DNA from: Salinigranum salinum
GTDB lineage: Archaea > Halobacteriota > Halobacteria > Halobacteriales > Haloferacaceae
Length of the DNA stretch: 64,000 nt
Assembly: GCF_009176545.1 (NCBI RefSeq)
Contig: NZ_VTOJ01000001.1
Span: 1,674,001 to 1,738,000 of the forward strand
Reading direction: 5' to 3'
Positions 1-9,418 of this stretch are shown here, one piece after another; positions within the stretch are counted from its first letter, which is position 1, and each line of letters begins with the position of its first letter. Both the position numbers and the translations under genes were made by a program. The notes below the pieces were generated by a model. The model was given only the letters and a program-made list of their open reading frames with translations, ran no database searches and was not told the DNA's origin.

Positions 1-2
1 TT

Positions 3-470
3 GGACAGTCCCTCCTGTTGCTCCTCGTTGCAATCGGACTGGTCGGCTATGGAGCGGTCGATTACGTCCAGTCGACGAACGCGGTCAGAGACTCGGTGGA
101 GACCGAAGCGACGATCACCGAGGTCGGCGTCGAGACCGAGTCGTCCACAGCTGGCACTGGTAGCAACATCGAGTACGAACCGGTCGTGAGATTCACCTAC
201 ACGTACGAAGGCGAGAAGTACACCGGAGACGATTTGTTCCCCGGGTCGGTCCCGCCGAGATACGAGACCGAATCCGCTGCTCGGAACGCGGTAGCCGAGT
301 ACGAACCGGGGGCGACGACGACTGCGTACGTCGACCCCGACAGTCCGGAAACCGCGTTTCTCGAGAACCGAACGTCCGGCAGGCAGCTCCTGCTTGTGGC
401 TGTCGGCCTGATCATCGCTCCGTTTGGTGGGTTCTTCGCGGTGAAGAACTATCGGCGAGAGCGCACCTGA
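3..470 (+). CDS. DUF3592-like membrane protein (5' partial)
   Basis: The frame is open to the left edge, so the true start is probably outside the window; an internal TTG at 18 is the first possible start inside it. A hydrophobic N-terminal segment is followed by an extracytoplasmic-looking beta-rich region of about 90 residues and a second membrane segment near the C-terminus (LLLVAVGLIIAPFGGFFAV), then a short basic tail. Two membrane helices around a soluble FTYTYEGEKYTGD-type core and a YVDPDSPE motif fit the DUF3592 family, whose function is unknown. The family call is from memory of its pattern. No operon partner is visible because the next gene is on the opposite strand. Confidence 0.75.
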   Translation, partial: GQSLLLLLVAIGLVGYGAVDYVQSTNAVRDSVETEATITEVGVETESSTAGTGSNIEYEPVVRFTYTYEGEKYTGDDLFPGSVPPRYETESAARNAVAEYEPGATTTAYVDPDSPETAFLENRTSGRQLLLVAVGLIIAPFGGFFAVKNYRRERT

Positions 471-503
471 GCAGGGAGCGCGTTCGAACACGAGACGGGT
501 CCG

Positions 504-974
504 TTAGGGGAGCGTTCCGTCCTCGGCGTAGCAGTTGAATCGGGCACGTGCGGTTGCGATTCGCTCACCATCCGAACTGATCAAACTCACCGTGTACTCA
601 CCGTGAACCGGTGGTGGACCCAGTGTGACCGCGTAGAGTTCGCCGCTGTCGGAGCCGAACACGGGGTAGTCCTCGGGATCGAGACCGCTCATCTCCCGGT
701 TGTCCATGAGCGGAACCGAGGCGATGAGGTCGTCAGCACCGTTTCGTATCCGGACTGCGTGATACATCTCCTCGGTCACGGCTTGATCAGAAACCAGTAT
801 CCCGAAAGCCACTCGTTCCTCACCCCGTATCGGCGCAATCCTGCGGAGGTGTGGTGACTCGCTGCCCACTCCGCGACTGGCACACCGAGCGAGGAGTTCC
901 TCGGTGTCAGTACAGCCAGCGGTCACACTCACGATACCAGCGACACCCGCAATCAGGGCACGTCTGGAGGGCAC
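504..974 (-). CDS. Putative Tat-exported lipoprotein, unknown function
   Basis: I place the start at the GTG at 974 because it gives a compact signal: RR at residues 4-5, a hydrophobic stretch, then the lipobox VTAGC with Cys21 as lipidation site. A start at 1049 would put about 25 extra charged residues in front of the signal. The mature part (about 136 residues) is beta-rich, acidic and has no motif I recognise. Export through Tat and anchoring to the outer face of the membrane is inferred from the RR and lipobox. Monocistronic as far as spacing shows. Confidence 0.75.
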   Translation of the reverse strand: MPSRRALIAGVAGIVSVTAGCTDTEELLARCASRGVGSESPHLRRIAPIRGEERVAFGILVSDQAVTEEMYHAVRIRNGADDLIASVPLMDNREMSGLDPEDYPVFGSDSGELYAVTLGPPPVHGEYTVSLISSDGERIATARARFNCYAEDGTLP

Positions 975-1100
975 GATGCGTGCTGTGTGACCGCTCCTTG
1001 TAACGGTACGGGTACTGCGGCGTTCACGCTCTGTATCCCGCACGACCACCGAAACGTCTCACTCGTCGGCGATCTCGACGAGGCCGGCGGGAGAGAAGAG

Positions 1101-1559
1101 CTACGACGGGTTCTTGCGTGTGAGCTCCATCCCGCACACGGGACAGCGGTCGTGGTGTTCGTCGAACTCCCGACCGCAGCCCTGACACTGGAACCGCCAC
1201 TGGCGCTGTTCGGTGATGCCGTCCTGCGAGATCACCTCGCACGAGACGCCGAGTCGGTCGGCGACGTTCTGCATCGCGTAGTCGTCGGTGACGAGCGTCG
1301 CGTCGAGCTCGAACGCGGCAGCCAACAGCCGCGTGTCGGTGTCGGAGAGAACGCCGGCGTCGCCCGTCTCCCGTGCGGCGCGGCGGACCTTCTCCACCGT
1401 CGCCTCCGTCGGGATGTGGATGTGCATCCCCGCTCCCTCCATCGCCTCGAACCGCATGGACGACTCGGCTTCGAGTTCCTCACGGACGGCCGGGATCGAC
1501 GCCGTCCGGTCGTCCGTGTGGTAATCGTTGATGAACGCCGACGAGTCCAGGATCCGCAT
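1101..1559 (-). CDS. nob1: rRNA-maturation endonuclease NOB1
   Basis: PIN-domain RNase with a C-terminal zinc ribbon, 152 aa, the usual archaeal size. NOB1 cuts the 3' end of pre-16S rRNA in late small-subunit maturation. The PIN acidic residues are visible: D5 in LDSSAFI, E28/E29, D73/D75 in SDTDTRLL and D92/D93 in VTDDYAMQNVA. The zinc ribbon has C125-x2-C128 and C139-x2-C142. The start codon lies 5 bp downstream of the PRC-barrel gene's stop, so the two are probably co-transcribed. They diverge from infB, which keeps translation-related genes together. Confidence 0.93.
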   Translation of the reverse strand: MRILDSSAFINDYHTDDRTASIPAVREELEAESSMRFEAMEGAGMHIHIPTEATVEKVRRAARETGDAGVLSDTDTRLLAAAFELDATLVTDDYAMQNVADRLGVSCEVISQDGITEQRQWRFQCQGCGREFDEHHDRCPVCGMELTRKNPS

Positions 1560-1564
1560 CGCGC

Positions 1565-1795
1565 TTACTGATCGATGACGATGTAATCTTTGACGGCCTG
1601 GACGTTCCCCACCGGCACGTGCAGCAGGCTCTCGTCGTCCAGCTCGTAGTCGCTCGACACCTCGAAGTTCGGGTCGACCAGGAGGTCGTCCAGCTCGCCC
1701 GTCTTGAGGTCCATCGTGATGTTGTACAGCGTCCCGAGTTCGGTGCCGTCCGAACCCATGACCGCCTTGCCCGAGAGGTTCTCCGCGAGTACCAT
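1565..1795 (-). CDS. PRC-barrel domain protein
   Basis: Small (76 aa) PRC-barrel protein. The ATG at 1795 gives MVLAENLSGKAVMGSDG, which matches the usual N-terminus of haloarchaeal PRC-barrel proteins; a longer reading from 1831 adds an atypical leader. The family is found in RimM-type ribosome maturation factors and photosynthetic reaction centres. A stand-alone barrel beside NOB1 suggests a link to ribosome or RNA metabolism, but that is inference from context. It is the first gene of a two-gene operon with nob1 (5 bp gap). Confidence 0.88.
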   Translation of the reverse strand: MVLAENLSGKAVMGSDGTELGTLYNITMDLKTGELDDLLVDPNFEVSSDYELDDESLLHVPVGNVQAVKDYIVIDQ

Positions 1796-1989
1796 AGTCC
1801 CGCTACTGTCCCCCGGTAGCATAAACACCACGGGGGCGGCTGACGGGCGTCAGACGCCGAGACGACGGGTGGAGCGACCAGTGGCCGGCACTCACCGCAT
1901 CCGGTGACGAAGGGCGTTCTGCGTGACGATGGACTTAACTCTCCCCCCCCGCTCCTGCCTGACAAGGAACTTCTCCCGGAGTGACTCTC

Positions 1990-3789
1990 ATGTCCGAATC
2001 CGATACAAAACCCACAGACACACTCCGTACCCCCATCGTCGCCGTGCTGGGCCACGTCGACCACGGCAAGACGAGTCTCCTCGACACCATCCGCGGGTCG
2101 GCCGTCTCCGAGGGCGAGGCGGGCGCGATCACGCAGCACATCGGCGCGACGGCGGTCCCGCTCGAGACGGTCTCGAAGATGGCCGGGAGCCTCGTCGACC
2201 CCACGGACTTCGACCTGCCCGGTCTCCTGTTCATCGACACGCCCGGCCACCACTCGTTCAGCACGCTCCGCTCGCGAGGCGGGGCGCTGGCCGACATCGC
2301 CATCGTCGTCGTCGACGTCAACGACGGCTTCCAGCCCCAGACCGTGGAGGCGATCGACATCCTCAAACGGACGGGGACGCCGTTCGTCGTCGCCGCGAAC
2401 AAGATCGACACGACGCCGGGGTGGAACCCGCAGGAGGGTGCGCCGATCCAGCAGACCTACGAGGCCCAGTCCTCGCGCGCCCGGTCGATGCTCGACGAGA
2501 ACCTCTACGAGATCATCGGCGACCTCTCCGACAACGGCTTCTCCGCCGACCTGTACTGGCGGGTCCAGAACTTCCAGAAGAACGTCGGCGTCGTCCCCTC
2601 GTCGGCGATGACCGGCGAGGGCATCCCCGACCTCCTCGCGGTGTTGATGGGGCTGTCGCAGCGGTACATGAAAGAGGAGATGCAGATCGACGTCGGTGGC
2701 CCCGGCGCCGGGACGGTGCTCGAGGTCAAAGAGGAGCGTGGCTTCGGCACCACCCTCGACGTCGTGCTCTACGACGGCACCGTCCGCGAGGGCGAGACGA
2801 TCGTCGTCGGCGGGAAGAACGAGCCGATCGTCACGGAGGTGCGCGCGCTCCTCCGGCCCCGGCCGAACGCCGAGATCCGGACGGAGAAACGGTTCGAGCG
2901 CGTCGACGAGGTCACCGCCGCCTCGGGGGTGAAGATCGCCGCGCCCGACCTCGAAGACGCGATGGCCGGCGCACCCGTGCGCGTCGTCCGCGACCGCTCC
3001 ATCGACGAGGTCGTCGCCGAGGTCGAGCGCGAACTCGCCGAGATCGAGGTCGAGACGGCCGAGGAGGGCGTCGTGGTGAAGGCGGACACGCTGGGGAGCC
3101 TCGAGGCGATGGCGAACGCGCTCGACGAGGCCGAGGTGCCGATCCTCCGCGCGGAGGTCGGCGACGTCGCACCACGGGACGTCGCCGTCGCCTCCACGGC
3201 GAACGAGCCGAAACACAGGGTCATCCTCGCGTTCAACGTCGACGTGCTCAAGAACGCCCGAGAAGAGCTCGACCACGCCGACGTTCGGCTGTTCGACGAC
3301 GACGTCATCTACCAGCTCGTCGAGGAGTACGAGGCGTACGTCGACGAGATGCAGCGCGCCCAGCAGGAGACCATCCTCGACAAGATCATCCGGCCCTGTC
3401 GGTTCAGAGTGCTCGAAGACCACGTCTTCCGCCAGTCCAACCCGGCCGTGGTCGGCGTCGAGATCATGTCGGGAACCCTCAAGAACAACCAGTACGTCGT
3501 CAAGTGGAACGGCACCGAGACGACTCGTGTCGGCCAGCTCAACGGCATCCAGGAACAGGGCGAGGACGTGAGCGAGGCCCGCGCCGGCAAGCGGGTGAGC
3601 GTCGCCATCGACGGCCCGACGGTGGGGAGACAGATCGACGAGGGCGACGAACTCTGGATCGACCTGCCCGAGAAACACGCCAAGATCCTCGAACAGGAAC
3701 TTTCCTCGGAAATTCCGGCGGACGAACTCGAGGCGCTGCAGTCGTACCTCGACAAACACCGCCGACGCGACCCCTTCTGGGGGAAGTGA
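1990..3789 (+). CDS. infB: Translation initiation factor aIF5B (IF-2)
   Basis: GTPase that promotes initiator-tRNA and ribosomal-subunit joining. Starting at the ATG at 1990 (599 aa), the G1 P-loop GHVDHGKT is at residues 21-28, the switch II motif is in DTPGHHSFS, and the guanine-specificity motif is ANKID. The remainder fits domains II-IV of the eukaryote-like form without the long bacterial N-terminal extension. A GTG at 1981 is an alternative start only three codons upstream. It is transcribed away from the PRC/nob1 pair and has no close downstream partner. Confidence 0.97.
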   Translation: MSESDTKPTDTLRTPIVAVLGHVDHGKTSLLDTIRGSAVSEGEAGAITQHIGATAVPLETVSKMAGSLVDPTDFDLPGLLFIDTPGHHSFSTLRSRGGALADIAIVVVDVNDGFQPQTVEAIDILKRTGTPFVVAANKIDTTPGWNPQEGAPIQQTYEAQSSRARSMLDENLYEIIGDLSDNGFSADLYWRVQNFQKNVGVVPSSAMTGEGIPDLLAVLMGLSQRYMKEEMQIDVGGPGAGTVLEVKEERGFGTTLDVVLYDGTVREGETIVVGGKNEPIVTEVRALLRPRPNAEIRTEKRFERVDEVTAASGVKIAAPDLEDAMAGAPVRVVRDRSIDEVVAEVERELAEIEVETAEEGVVVKADTLGSLEAMANALDEAEVPILRAEVGDVAPRDVAVASTANEPKHRVILAFNVDVLKNAREELDHADVRLFDDDVIYQLVEEYEAYVDEMQRAQQETILDKIIRPCRFRVLEDHVFRQSNPAVVGVEIMSGTLKNNQYVVKWNGTETTRVGQLNGIQEQGEDVSEARAGKRVSVAIDGPTVGRQIDEGDELWIDLPEKHAKILEQELSSEIPADELEALQSYLDKHRRRDPFWGK

Positions 3790-4117
3790 ACGACGACCCC
3801 CGTCACACCGATCCGACCGGCTCCGGCTCCGGCTCGCGGCGAGCGTCGATGGACCGTGTGGTCTCTCGACGACCCGGAGTCGCTCTCGCGTATCGAGCGA
3901 GCCACTCGGTACGTGTCTCGGCTGTGATTCGTAGCGCCTCTCGAGCCTCCACGTCACCTCCCGGACCGGCGCCGTGGATAGTACGTCACCGATAACTTAT
4001 GAGGATTCATTCGGGCAATTCGACCGAATTAGTGGAGATTCACGAGCAGACTTTGAACGAACCTCCTCACAAATTTTTAGTCGGGATACTCCGTAGGAAG
4101 GAACGAGGTGAGATCGT
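3790..4117 (+). other. Intergenic region, promoter of the small membrane protein
   Basis: No convincing gene. The last 150 bp are much more AT-rich than the surroundings. They contain a short inverted repeat (AATTCG-AC-CGAATT, 4017-4030), a TATA-like tract (aaattttta, about 4071-4079) and a GAGGTGAG ribosome-binding-site-like stretch just before the ATG at 4118. The first part is GC-rich spacer after infB. Confidence 0.6.
4017..4030. promoter_or_regulatory. Perfect 6-bp inverted repeat, possible operator
   Basis: AATTCG and CGAATT flank an AC dinucleotide, about 45 bp upstream of the TATA-like tract for the gene at 4118. A regulator-binding site is possible; a sequence this short could also occur by chance in an AT-rich spacer. 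Confidence 0.35.
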
Positions 4118-4348
4118 ATGAGCACGCGAACCGCCCACGGAACCCGTCTCGACGACAGCCGCCGTCCCTCACGGTACGACCTGTTCCTCGCTCTCCTCCC
4201 GGTGCCGCTCCTGTTCGGGCTGGTCGGGGGGACCCTGACGTCGGTGCCGCTGTCGACTGGTGCCGGACTCGGCTCCCTCCCCTCGGCGGTCCTGCTCGCC
4301 TACGGCCTGTTCGTCGACGGGCCCTCGACGCCCGGTGACGACGGCTGA
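4118..4348 (+). CDS. Small haloarchaeal membrane protein
   Basis: 76 aa with a polar N-terminus (about 25 residues), then YDLFLALLPVPLLFGLVGG and a second hydrophobic stretch ending YGLFVDGPS, so two predicted membrane helices. The ATG has a GGTGAG-type ribosome site 7 bp upstream. The paralogue at 55996-56241 has the same layout (YDY-LGLIPL, then HALFVNGP). Such proteins are widespread in haloarchaea and have no known function. It is monocistronic and faces the convergent gene at 4433. Confidence 0.82.
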   Translation: MSTRTAHGTRLDDSRRPSRYDLFLALLPVPLLFGLVGGTLTSVPLSTGAGLGSLPSAVLLAYGLFVDGPSTPGDDG

Positions 4349-4432
4349 CTGCCGACTCGATTTCACGCCACGGCTGACCGTTCGATCGCAGTCGCTGTTC
4401 GTGTCCCGAGAACCCGCGAGTGAGGAGAACGG

Positions 4433-4819
4433 TTACCGCGCGGTCGGGGTCAGATCGTCACCGACGGTCGACATCACCTGGAAGGCGGCCGACGCCGCGA
4501 GACCGCGGGCGACTTCCGTACAGTCCTCTGCGGAGAGGCCCGACTCCAGGTCCTCGGCGTCGGGCGTGAGCCCGGCACTGACCGGGTGGCCGACCGGCGG
4601 ATGGACGGCGACGGTCGCGCGCGGACCGCCGGAGCCGTTCGACAACTCCGACCCGATGGCGTAGCTGTCGGGCAGGTAGGTCCGCGTCTCCGCGACGATG
4701 CCGGCGACGGCCTTCCGGAGCCGCTGTACCTCCGCAGTCGAGAGGTCGTCGACGTCGGACGAGGGTTGTCCCGCGCCGACCACGCCAGGAGCACCCGCGT
4801 AGGGGTTGTTTCCGTTCAT
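4433..4819 (-). CDS. Haloarchaeal conserved protein (DUF5811-like)
   Basis: 128 aa, acidic, soluble. The N-terminus MNGNNPYAGAPG and the central RATVAVHPPVGHPVSAG segment match a haloarchaea-specific family that I recall as DUF5811; the number is from memory. There are no catalytic motifs, membrane helices or cysteine clusters apart from one Cys. It lies 78 bp downstream of the arginine decarboxylase start-distal end on the same strand, so read-through is possible. Function unknown. Confidence 0.85.
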   Translation of the reverse strand: MNGNNPYAGAPGVVGAGQPSSDVDDLSTAEVQRLRKAVAGIVAETRTYLPDSYAIGSELSNGSGGPRATVAVHPPVGHPVSAGLTPDAEDLESGLSAEDCTEVARGLAASAAFQVMSTVGDDLTPTAR

Positions 4820-4897
4820 CAGACACGCCCAGTACGGGAAGCGCCCGCAAAAAGCCGTCGGAGACGGAGATACCCGCGGGATCAGAACAGTCTCGTC

Positions 4898-5392
4898 TCA
4901 CAGGATCGGCTCGCTCTCGCCGTAGACGGCGAGAGTGACGGCCGTCGTGTAACGGTCACCTTCGTCGGCCCTCTCGTCGGGCACGTCGGCCGTGGCGACC
5001 GCGACGTCCTCGGCTTCGAACGTCCAGTCGCGCAGCTGTCGCCCCTCGGCGAGTCCGTGGGCGATCGTCTCGCGGACCGTCTCGGGATCCGCGGCCGTCG
5101 CCTCGTAGAAGAGCCCGGGGCCGGGGCCGACGGTCCAGCCGACGCCCGCACAGACCCGATCGGCAGTCCCGGCCGTGACCGTCGCGCGCGATTCGACGAC
5201 CGTCAGCCGGTTTCCCGCGGGGCCGAGGTCGGGCGCGGTGTCGACCTGCTCGACGGTCGCATCCGCCGGGATGACCGACGAGACCGCGACGAGGTTGTAG
5301 TTGTGGACGTTCGCCTCGGCGAGGGCGGCGTCGTACGAGGCCATCGCCGTCCCGGCGTTGGCGACGCCACGGACGACGTAGATGGTGCTCAT
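4898..5392 (-). CDS. pdaD: Pyruvoyl-dependent arginine decarboxylase
   Basis: Makes agmatine from arginine; agmatine is needed in archaea for agmatidine modification of tRNA-Ile and for polyamines. At 164 aa it has the family size. The self-processing site is NLVAVSSVIP, with the serine pair S38-S39; cleavage there would generate the beta chain and the pyruvoyl-bearing alpha chain. The C-terminal half has the GPGPGLFYEA segment. The acidic composition is typical of a haloarchaeal cytoplasmic enzyme. It sits upstream of the DUF5811-like gene on the same strand. Confidence 0.93.
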   Translation of the reverse strand: MSTIYVVRGVANAGTAMASYDAALAEANVHNYNLVAVSSVIPADATVEQVDTAPDLGPAGNRLTVVESRATVTAGTADRVCAGVGWTVGPGPGLFYEATAADPETVRETIAHGLAEGRQLRDWTFEAEDVAVATADVPDERADEGDRYTTAVTLAVYGESEPIL

Positions 5393-5646
5393 CTGTCGGA
5401 GAAGGGTGGCGCGGGGAATAATGGGTTACGATACGAGAGTGTGTCGGACAACCGCGTGCCACCGTACCATCACGAACCGTCGTCACTGAGTGGGCCGAAC
5501 AGAGGAGGCCAGTGAGGGCCCTCGTAGCGTTCCACGGTGGGGCCGTGAGCATGTCTCGAAACGGGGGAACACGCGGTCGTGAGGGCAGGGTCGCCGACGG
5601 TCCGTGTCCCGGATCGCTCGTGCGCGGTCGGACGCGGAGTCACACC

Positions 5647-5775
5647 TCAGTCGGCACTGTGCGTCGGGACGTACGTGCAGTTGAGACAGCCCCACGAGCC
5701 GTGGGCGAACACGACGTCACTCTCGCATCTGGGGCAGTGATATCCCGCCGTCGCGTCGTACTGGTCGGTTTTCAT
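5647..5775 (-). CDS. Zinc-finger microprotein
   Basis: 42 aa from the ATG at 5775. It contains CPRC and CLNC, with 14 residues between the two pairs, so a single four-cysteine zinc finger occupies most of the protein. Small CPxCG-type zinc-finger proteins of this size are common in haloarchaea and several are regulatory. A longer reading from 5886 would run through AT-rich promoter-like DNA, including the TATA-like tract at about 5812-5824, so the short form is preferred. Target unknown. Confidence 0.75.
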   Translation of the reverse strand: MKTDQYDATAGYHCPRCESDVVFAHGSWGCLNCTYVPTHSAD

Positions 5776-6010
5776 CGGAAGAAATCGAGGTGGTTCCACT
5801 ACAAGAGCGTTCTTATAATATTGGAGATAGTGTACTAGGCGCCTTATATTCGTCTGTGTTACGCGGGATGGACCGTCCGAACACAACGCCGACGAACCGT
5901 CGACTACGGTCTCGGACGGGGTCGAACGGTCACGGAGAACGCGTCACGTCGGCCGATCGTCGAGAGGATCGACCCGATCGAACGAGCGGGCAGTGCCGGA
6001 CGGTGACGGG

Positions 6011-7234
6011 TCAGTACTGGTAGTCGAGCCCCGGAATCTCGACGTTGTCGTCCTCGGCGAGCTTCTGTTTCGCGTCGACGAAGTCGGCGTGCGCCACCTC
6101 GGTTCGTCCGTCGCGGATAGCGAACATGCCGGCCTCGGTCGCGAGCGCGGCGATGTCCGCGCCACTGTAGTCGTCGAGGTCTTCCGCGATGGCGGCCGTA
6201 TCGACGTCACCGGCGAGGCTCATCTCGCGGGTGTGGATCTCGAGGATCTTCGCCCGCCCCTCCGGGTCGGGGTTGGGAACCTCGATGAGGCGGTCGAACC
6301 GGCCCGGGCGGAGGATCGCCTCGTCCAGCATGTCGAAGCGGTTGGTCGCGGCGATGATGCGGATCTCGCCGCGCTCGTCGAAGCCGTCCATCTCGTTCAA
6401 CAGCTGCATCATCGTCCGCTGGACCTCGGCGTCACCCGACGTCTTCGAGTCCGTGCGCTTCGAGGCGACGGCGTCGATCTCGTCGATGAAGATCACGGCG
6501 GGCTCGCGCTCCTGGGCGAGCTCGAAGAGGTCGCGAACGAGCCGGGAGCCCTCGCCGATGAACTTCCGGACGAGCTCGGAGCCGGCCATCTTGATGAACG
6601 TGGCGTCGGTGTGGTTCGCGACGGCCTTCGCGAGCATCGTCTTTCCCGTACCCGGGGGGCCGTGCAGGAGGACGCCCGACGGCGGGTCGATGCCCACCTC
6701 TCTGAACATTTCGGGGCGTTCGAGGGGATCCTCGACGGCCTCGCGGACCTCGCGGACCTGCTCGTCGATGCCGCCGATGTCGTCGTAGGTGACCTCCGGC
6801 GAGGCGTCGATCTCCATCGCCTGTGCGCGGGAGTCGGTCTCGTCGGAGAGGAGCGTCTGGATGGCGAACGAGTCGTTGATCGCCACGCGGTCGCCGGCCG
6901 CGACCTCGTCTTCGAGCCGTGGCGACACGCCGGTCAGGACCTCCTGGTTGTTGCCGTGTTGCTTGATGATGACGCCGTCGTCGGTCCACTCTTCGACCGT
7001 GGCGATGTACAGTGACGAGGACTTGAGCGTCTCGTTGCGCCGCTTGAGCGTGTCGACCTCCGCCTTCAGCGCCTCGGTCTTCTCGTCGGCTTCGGCGAGG
7101 CGCTCGTCGAGTTCCTCGTTGACGGCGCGCATCCGCTCGTAGTGCTGTTTGATCGCCGAGAGCCGCTCCCCGTCGGACATCTCCGGGTCCAGATCGAGGC
7201 GCGGACGCTCGGGTAACGACGGACTCCGTGACAT
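6011..7234 (-). CDS. pan: Proteasome-activating nucleotidase PAN
   Basis: AAA+ ATPase ring that unfolds substrates and feeds them to the 20S proteasome. The 407-aa protein shows an N-terminal coiled coil (about residues 20-75), an OB-like domain, Walker A GPPGTGKT, Walker B VIFIDEID, the sensor ATNR and the arginine-finger region LRPGRFDR. The C-terminus ends DYQY, a variant of the HbYX docking motif with the tyrosines shifted. A TATA-like box on the minus strand about 27 bp upstream of the start suggests a leaderless transcript. The pepF gene follows it upstream in the map on the same strand, 100 bp away. Confidence 0.97.
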   Translation of the reverse strand: MSRSPSLPERPRLDLDPEMSDGERLSAIKQHYERMRAVNEELDERLAEADEKTEALKAEVDTLKRRNETLKSSSLYIATVEEWTDDGVIIKQHGNNQEVLTGVSPRLEDEVAAGDRVAINDSFAIQTLLSDETDSRAQAMEIDASPEVTYDDIGGIDEQVREVREAVEDPLERPEMFREVGIDPPSGVLLHGPPGTGKTMLAKAVANHTDATFIKMAGSELVRKFIGEGSRLVRDLFELAQEREPAVIFIDEIDAVASKRTDSKTSGDAEVQRTMMQLLNEMDGFDERGEIRIIAATNRFDMLDEAILRPGRFDRLIEVPNPDPEGRAKILEIHTREMSLAGDVDTAAIAEDLDDYSGADIAALATEAGMFAIRDGRTEVAHADFVDAKQKLAEDDNVEIPGLDYQY

Positions 7235-7257
7235 CAGTTGGCTCTCCTATGAACCCG

Positions 7258-7265
7258 GCATAAAT
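7258..7265 (-). promoter_or_regulatory. TATA-like box for pan
   Basis: Minus-strand catttatg is centred about 27 bp before the pan ATG, the spacing expected for a leaderless haloarchaeal promoter. Confidence 0.55.
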
Positions 7266-7336
7266 GTGCCTTTGGGTCGCGGGGAACGTTCCTGAACCGA
7301 TATGTTTTTGTCGACGAATGGCGTGGCCCGGACGAC

Positions 7337-9127
7337 TCAGAGCAGCGAGGCCGCCTCGTCGAGGTAGTCGCCGTAGACGGCCAGCGCGCTCTCGATGGGA
7401 GCCGGTTCGGTCAGATCGACGCCCGCCGTCCGGAGAACCTCGAGGGGGTACTCCCGCCCACCCAGACGGAGGGCATCGCGGTACGCCGTCGCCGCGGGTT
7501 CGCCCTCGTCGAGGATGCGTTCGACGATGGCGACCGCCGCGGAGATCCCGGTCGCGTACTGGTAGACGTAGAAATTGTAGTAGAAGTGAGGGATGCGCAT
7601 CCACTCGCGCTCGATCCGCTCGTCGATCACGGCGGGTTCGTAGAACTCCTCTTTCAGTTGGCCGTAGATCGAGTCGAGCCGGTCGGGGGTGAGCGCGCCG
7701 TCGTCTTCGATCACCTCGTGGATGCGGAGTTCGAAGTCGGCGAACATCGTCTGGCGGTAGAGCGTCGACCGGAACCGCTCGAGGTACTGGTCGAGGACGT
7801 GCATCCTGAACTCGGGGTCGTCGACCGTCTCGAGCAGGTGGTGCGTCAACAGTGTCTCGTTGACCGTCGACGCGACCTCGGCGGTGAAGATGTCGTAGCT
7901 CGCGTACTGCCACGGCTGGCTCTCGTTGGCGAGTTCGGAGTGCATCGAGTGGCCCAGCTCGTGGGCGAGTGTGAACATCGACTCGACGTCGTCCTGGTAG
8001 TTCATCATGATGAACGGCTGGGTGTCGTACGTCCCCGCGGAGAACGCGCCCGACCGTTTGCCGCGGTTCTCGTACACGTCGACCCACCGCGAGTCGAGCC
8101 CCTCCGCCATCCGCTCGGCGTACTCGCTTCCCAGCGGAGCGACGGCCCCGGTGATGTACTCGGCCGCTTGCTCGTACTCGACGGTGGGCGACTCCTCACC
8201 CGTGAGCGAGACGTACAGGTCCCACGTCCGCAGCTCGTCGAGGTCGTGGGCGTCGCGCTTCAGTTCGGCGTGGTGGTGGAGGTGGTGGAGGTGGCTGTGG
8301 ACCGTGTCGAGCAGGGTGTCGTACACCGCGACCGGGACGTTGGGCCCGTCGAGTGCGGCCTCGCGGGCCGTGTCGTAGTCGCGTACCTGCGCCATCTTGA
8401 CGTCCTTCGTGACGCTGTTCTTGAGCGCCGCCCCGACCGTGTTGCGGACCTCCTCCCACCGGTCGTAGAACTCCTCGTGGACCTGCCGTCGGAAGTAGCG
8501 GTCGGGGTGTTTCTGGAGCTTCGTGAAGTTCGACTGCGTGATCTCGACCGCCTCACCCTCGGGGTTCTCCACGGTGGGAAACTCCATGTCGGCGTTCGTG
8601 AGCATCGAGTAGACGTCGCTCGCCGCGCCCGTGATCTCCGAGAGGTCCGCGAGGAGCTCCTCGACCTCCGTCGAGCGGGTGTGCGGCTTCATCCGGAGCA
8701 CGTCGTCGAGGTAGTGGTCGTACGCCTCCAGGCCGGGTTCGTCGTCGACGAGCTCTCGCACCTCCTCGCGAGAGAGCGCCTGGAGCTCGGGTTCGACGTA
8801 CGAGACGGCGCTCTGCGCCTCGGCCGAGAGCGACTGCGCCCGCGCGGAGAGCGCCTGGAACTCCTGGTTCCGGGTGTCCTCGGCCGAGCGGAGGTTGGCG
8901 TACGAGACCACCTTCGAGAGCTCCCGCATCACCTCCTCCTCCAGTTCGAGCACCGCCAGGAGCGTCTCGCCGTCCTCGGTGACCTGTCCCTCGAACTCCC
9001 GCAGTTCGGGGATCCGTTGCTTGACGTCGGCGAACGCCGCCTCCCAGTCCTCGTCCGACGCGTAGACCGAGTCGAGGTCCCACTTGTACTCGGCTGCGAT
9101 CTCCGACCGTTCGGGAACCGAACTCAT
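7337..9127 (-). CDS. pepF: Oligoendopeptidase F (M3 family)
   Basis: Zinc metallopeptidase that degrades short peptides, 596 aa from the ATG at 9127, the expected size. The catalytic HELGH is at residues 389-393, inside FTLAHELGHSMHS. The N-terminal helical domain begins AAEYKWDLDSVYASDEDW, typical of PepF. No signal peptide is present, so it is cytoplasmic. Standing beside PAN, it could trim proteasome products; that is inference from neighbourhood only, since the two genes are 102 bp apart and may have separate promoters. Confidence 0.96.
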   Translation of the reverse strand: MSSVPERSEIAAEYKWDLDSVYASDEDWEAAFADVKQRIPELREFEGQVTEDGETLLAVLELEEEVMRELSKVVSYANLRSAEDTRNQEFQALSARAQSLSAEAQSAVSYVEPELQALSREEVRELVDDEPGLEAYDHYLDDVLRMKPHTRSTEVEELLADLSEITGAASDVYSMLTNADMEFPTVENPEGEAVEITQSNFTKLQKHPDRYFRRQVHEEFYDRWEEVRNTVGAALKNSVTKDVKMAQVRDYDTAREAALDGPNVPVAVYDTLLDTVHSHLHHLHHHAELKRDAHDLDELRTWDLYVSLTGEESPTVEYEQAAEYITGAVAPLGSEYAERMAEGLDSRWVDVYENRGKRSGAFSAGTYDTQPFIMMNYQDDVESMFTLAHELGHSMHSELANESQPWQYASYDIFTAEVASTVNETLLTHHLLETVDDPEFRMHVLDQYLERFRSTLYRQTMFADFELRIHEVIEDDGALTPDRLDSIYGQLKEEFYEPAVIDERIEREWMRIPHFYYNFYVYQYATGISAAVAIVERILDEGEPAATAYRDALRLGGREYPLEVLRTAGVDLTEPAPIESALAVYGDYLDEAASLL

Positions 9128-9418
9128 GGACGGGGGGAAGGGGGCGGTCGTCGTAAGGCTGTCCCTGCGGCAGCGGTGAGGTCGGTCGCTCGACGACCAC
9201 CAGAGCGCGTCGTCCAGTGAATCCTCGGGCATCGCCCGGTGACCCCTCGGGCGTCGAGGTGGCCACGACCCGGTTCGTCGACGAGTTGCCGGCGAGCCGA
9301 CCGGAGAGAGGCTCCATCCGGATAGAGAGGCACAGGGATCCGACCGCGCCCGCCGGGTCGCCCTCGCCGTCTCACGGGAGGGAAACGTACACCTGCGTCG
9401 ACCGCCGAACCACGGGTG

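Noticed and set aside
1480..3957. Very long minus-strand frame opposite infB
   Set aside because: High-GC shadow of infB: composition rich in Asp/Arg/Val with no recognisable domain, while infB is unmistakable.
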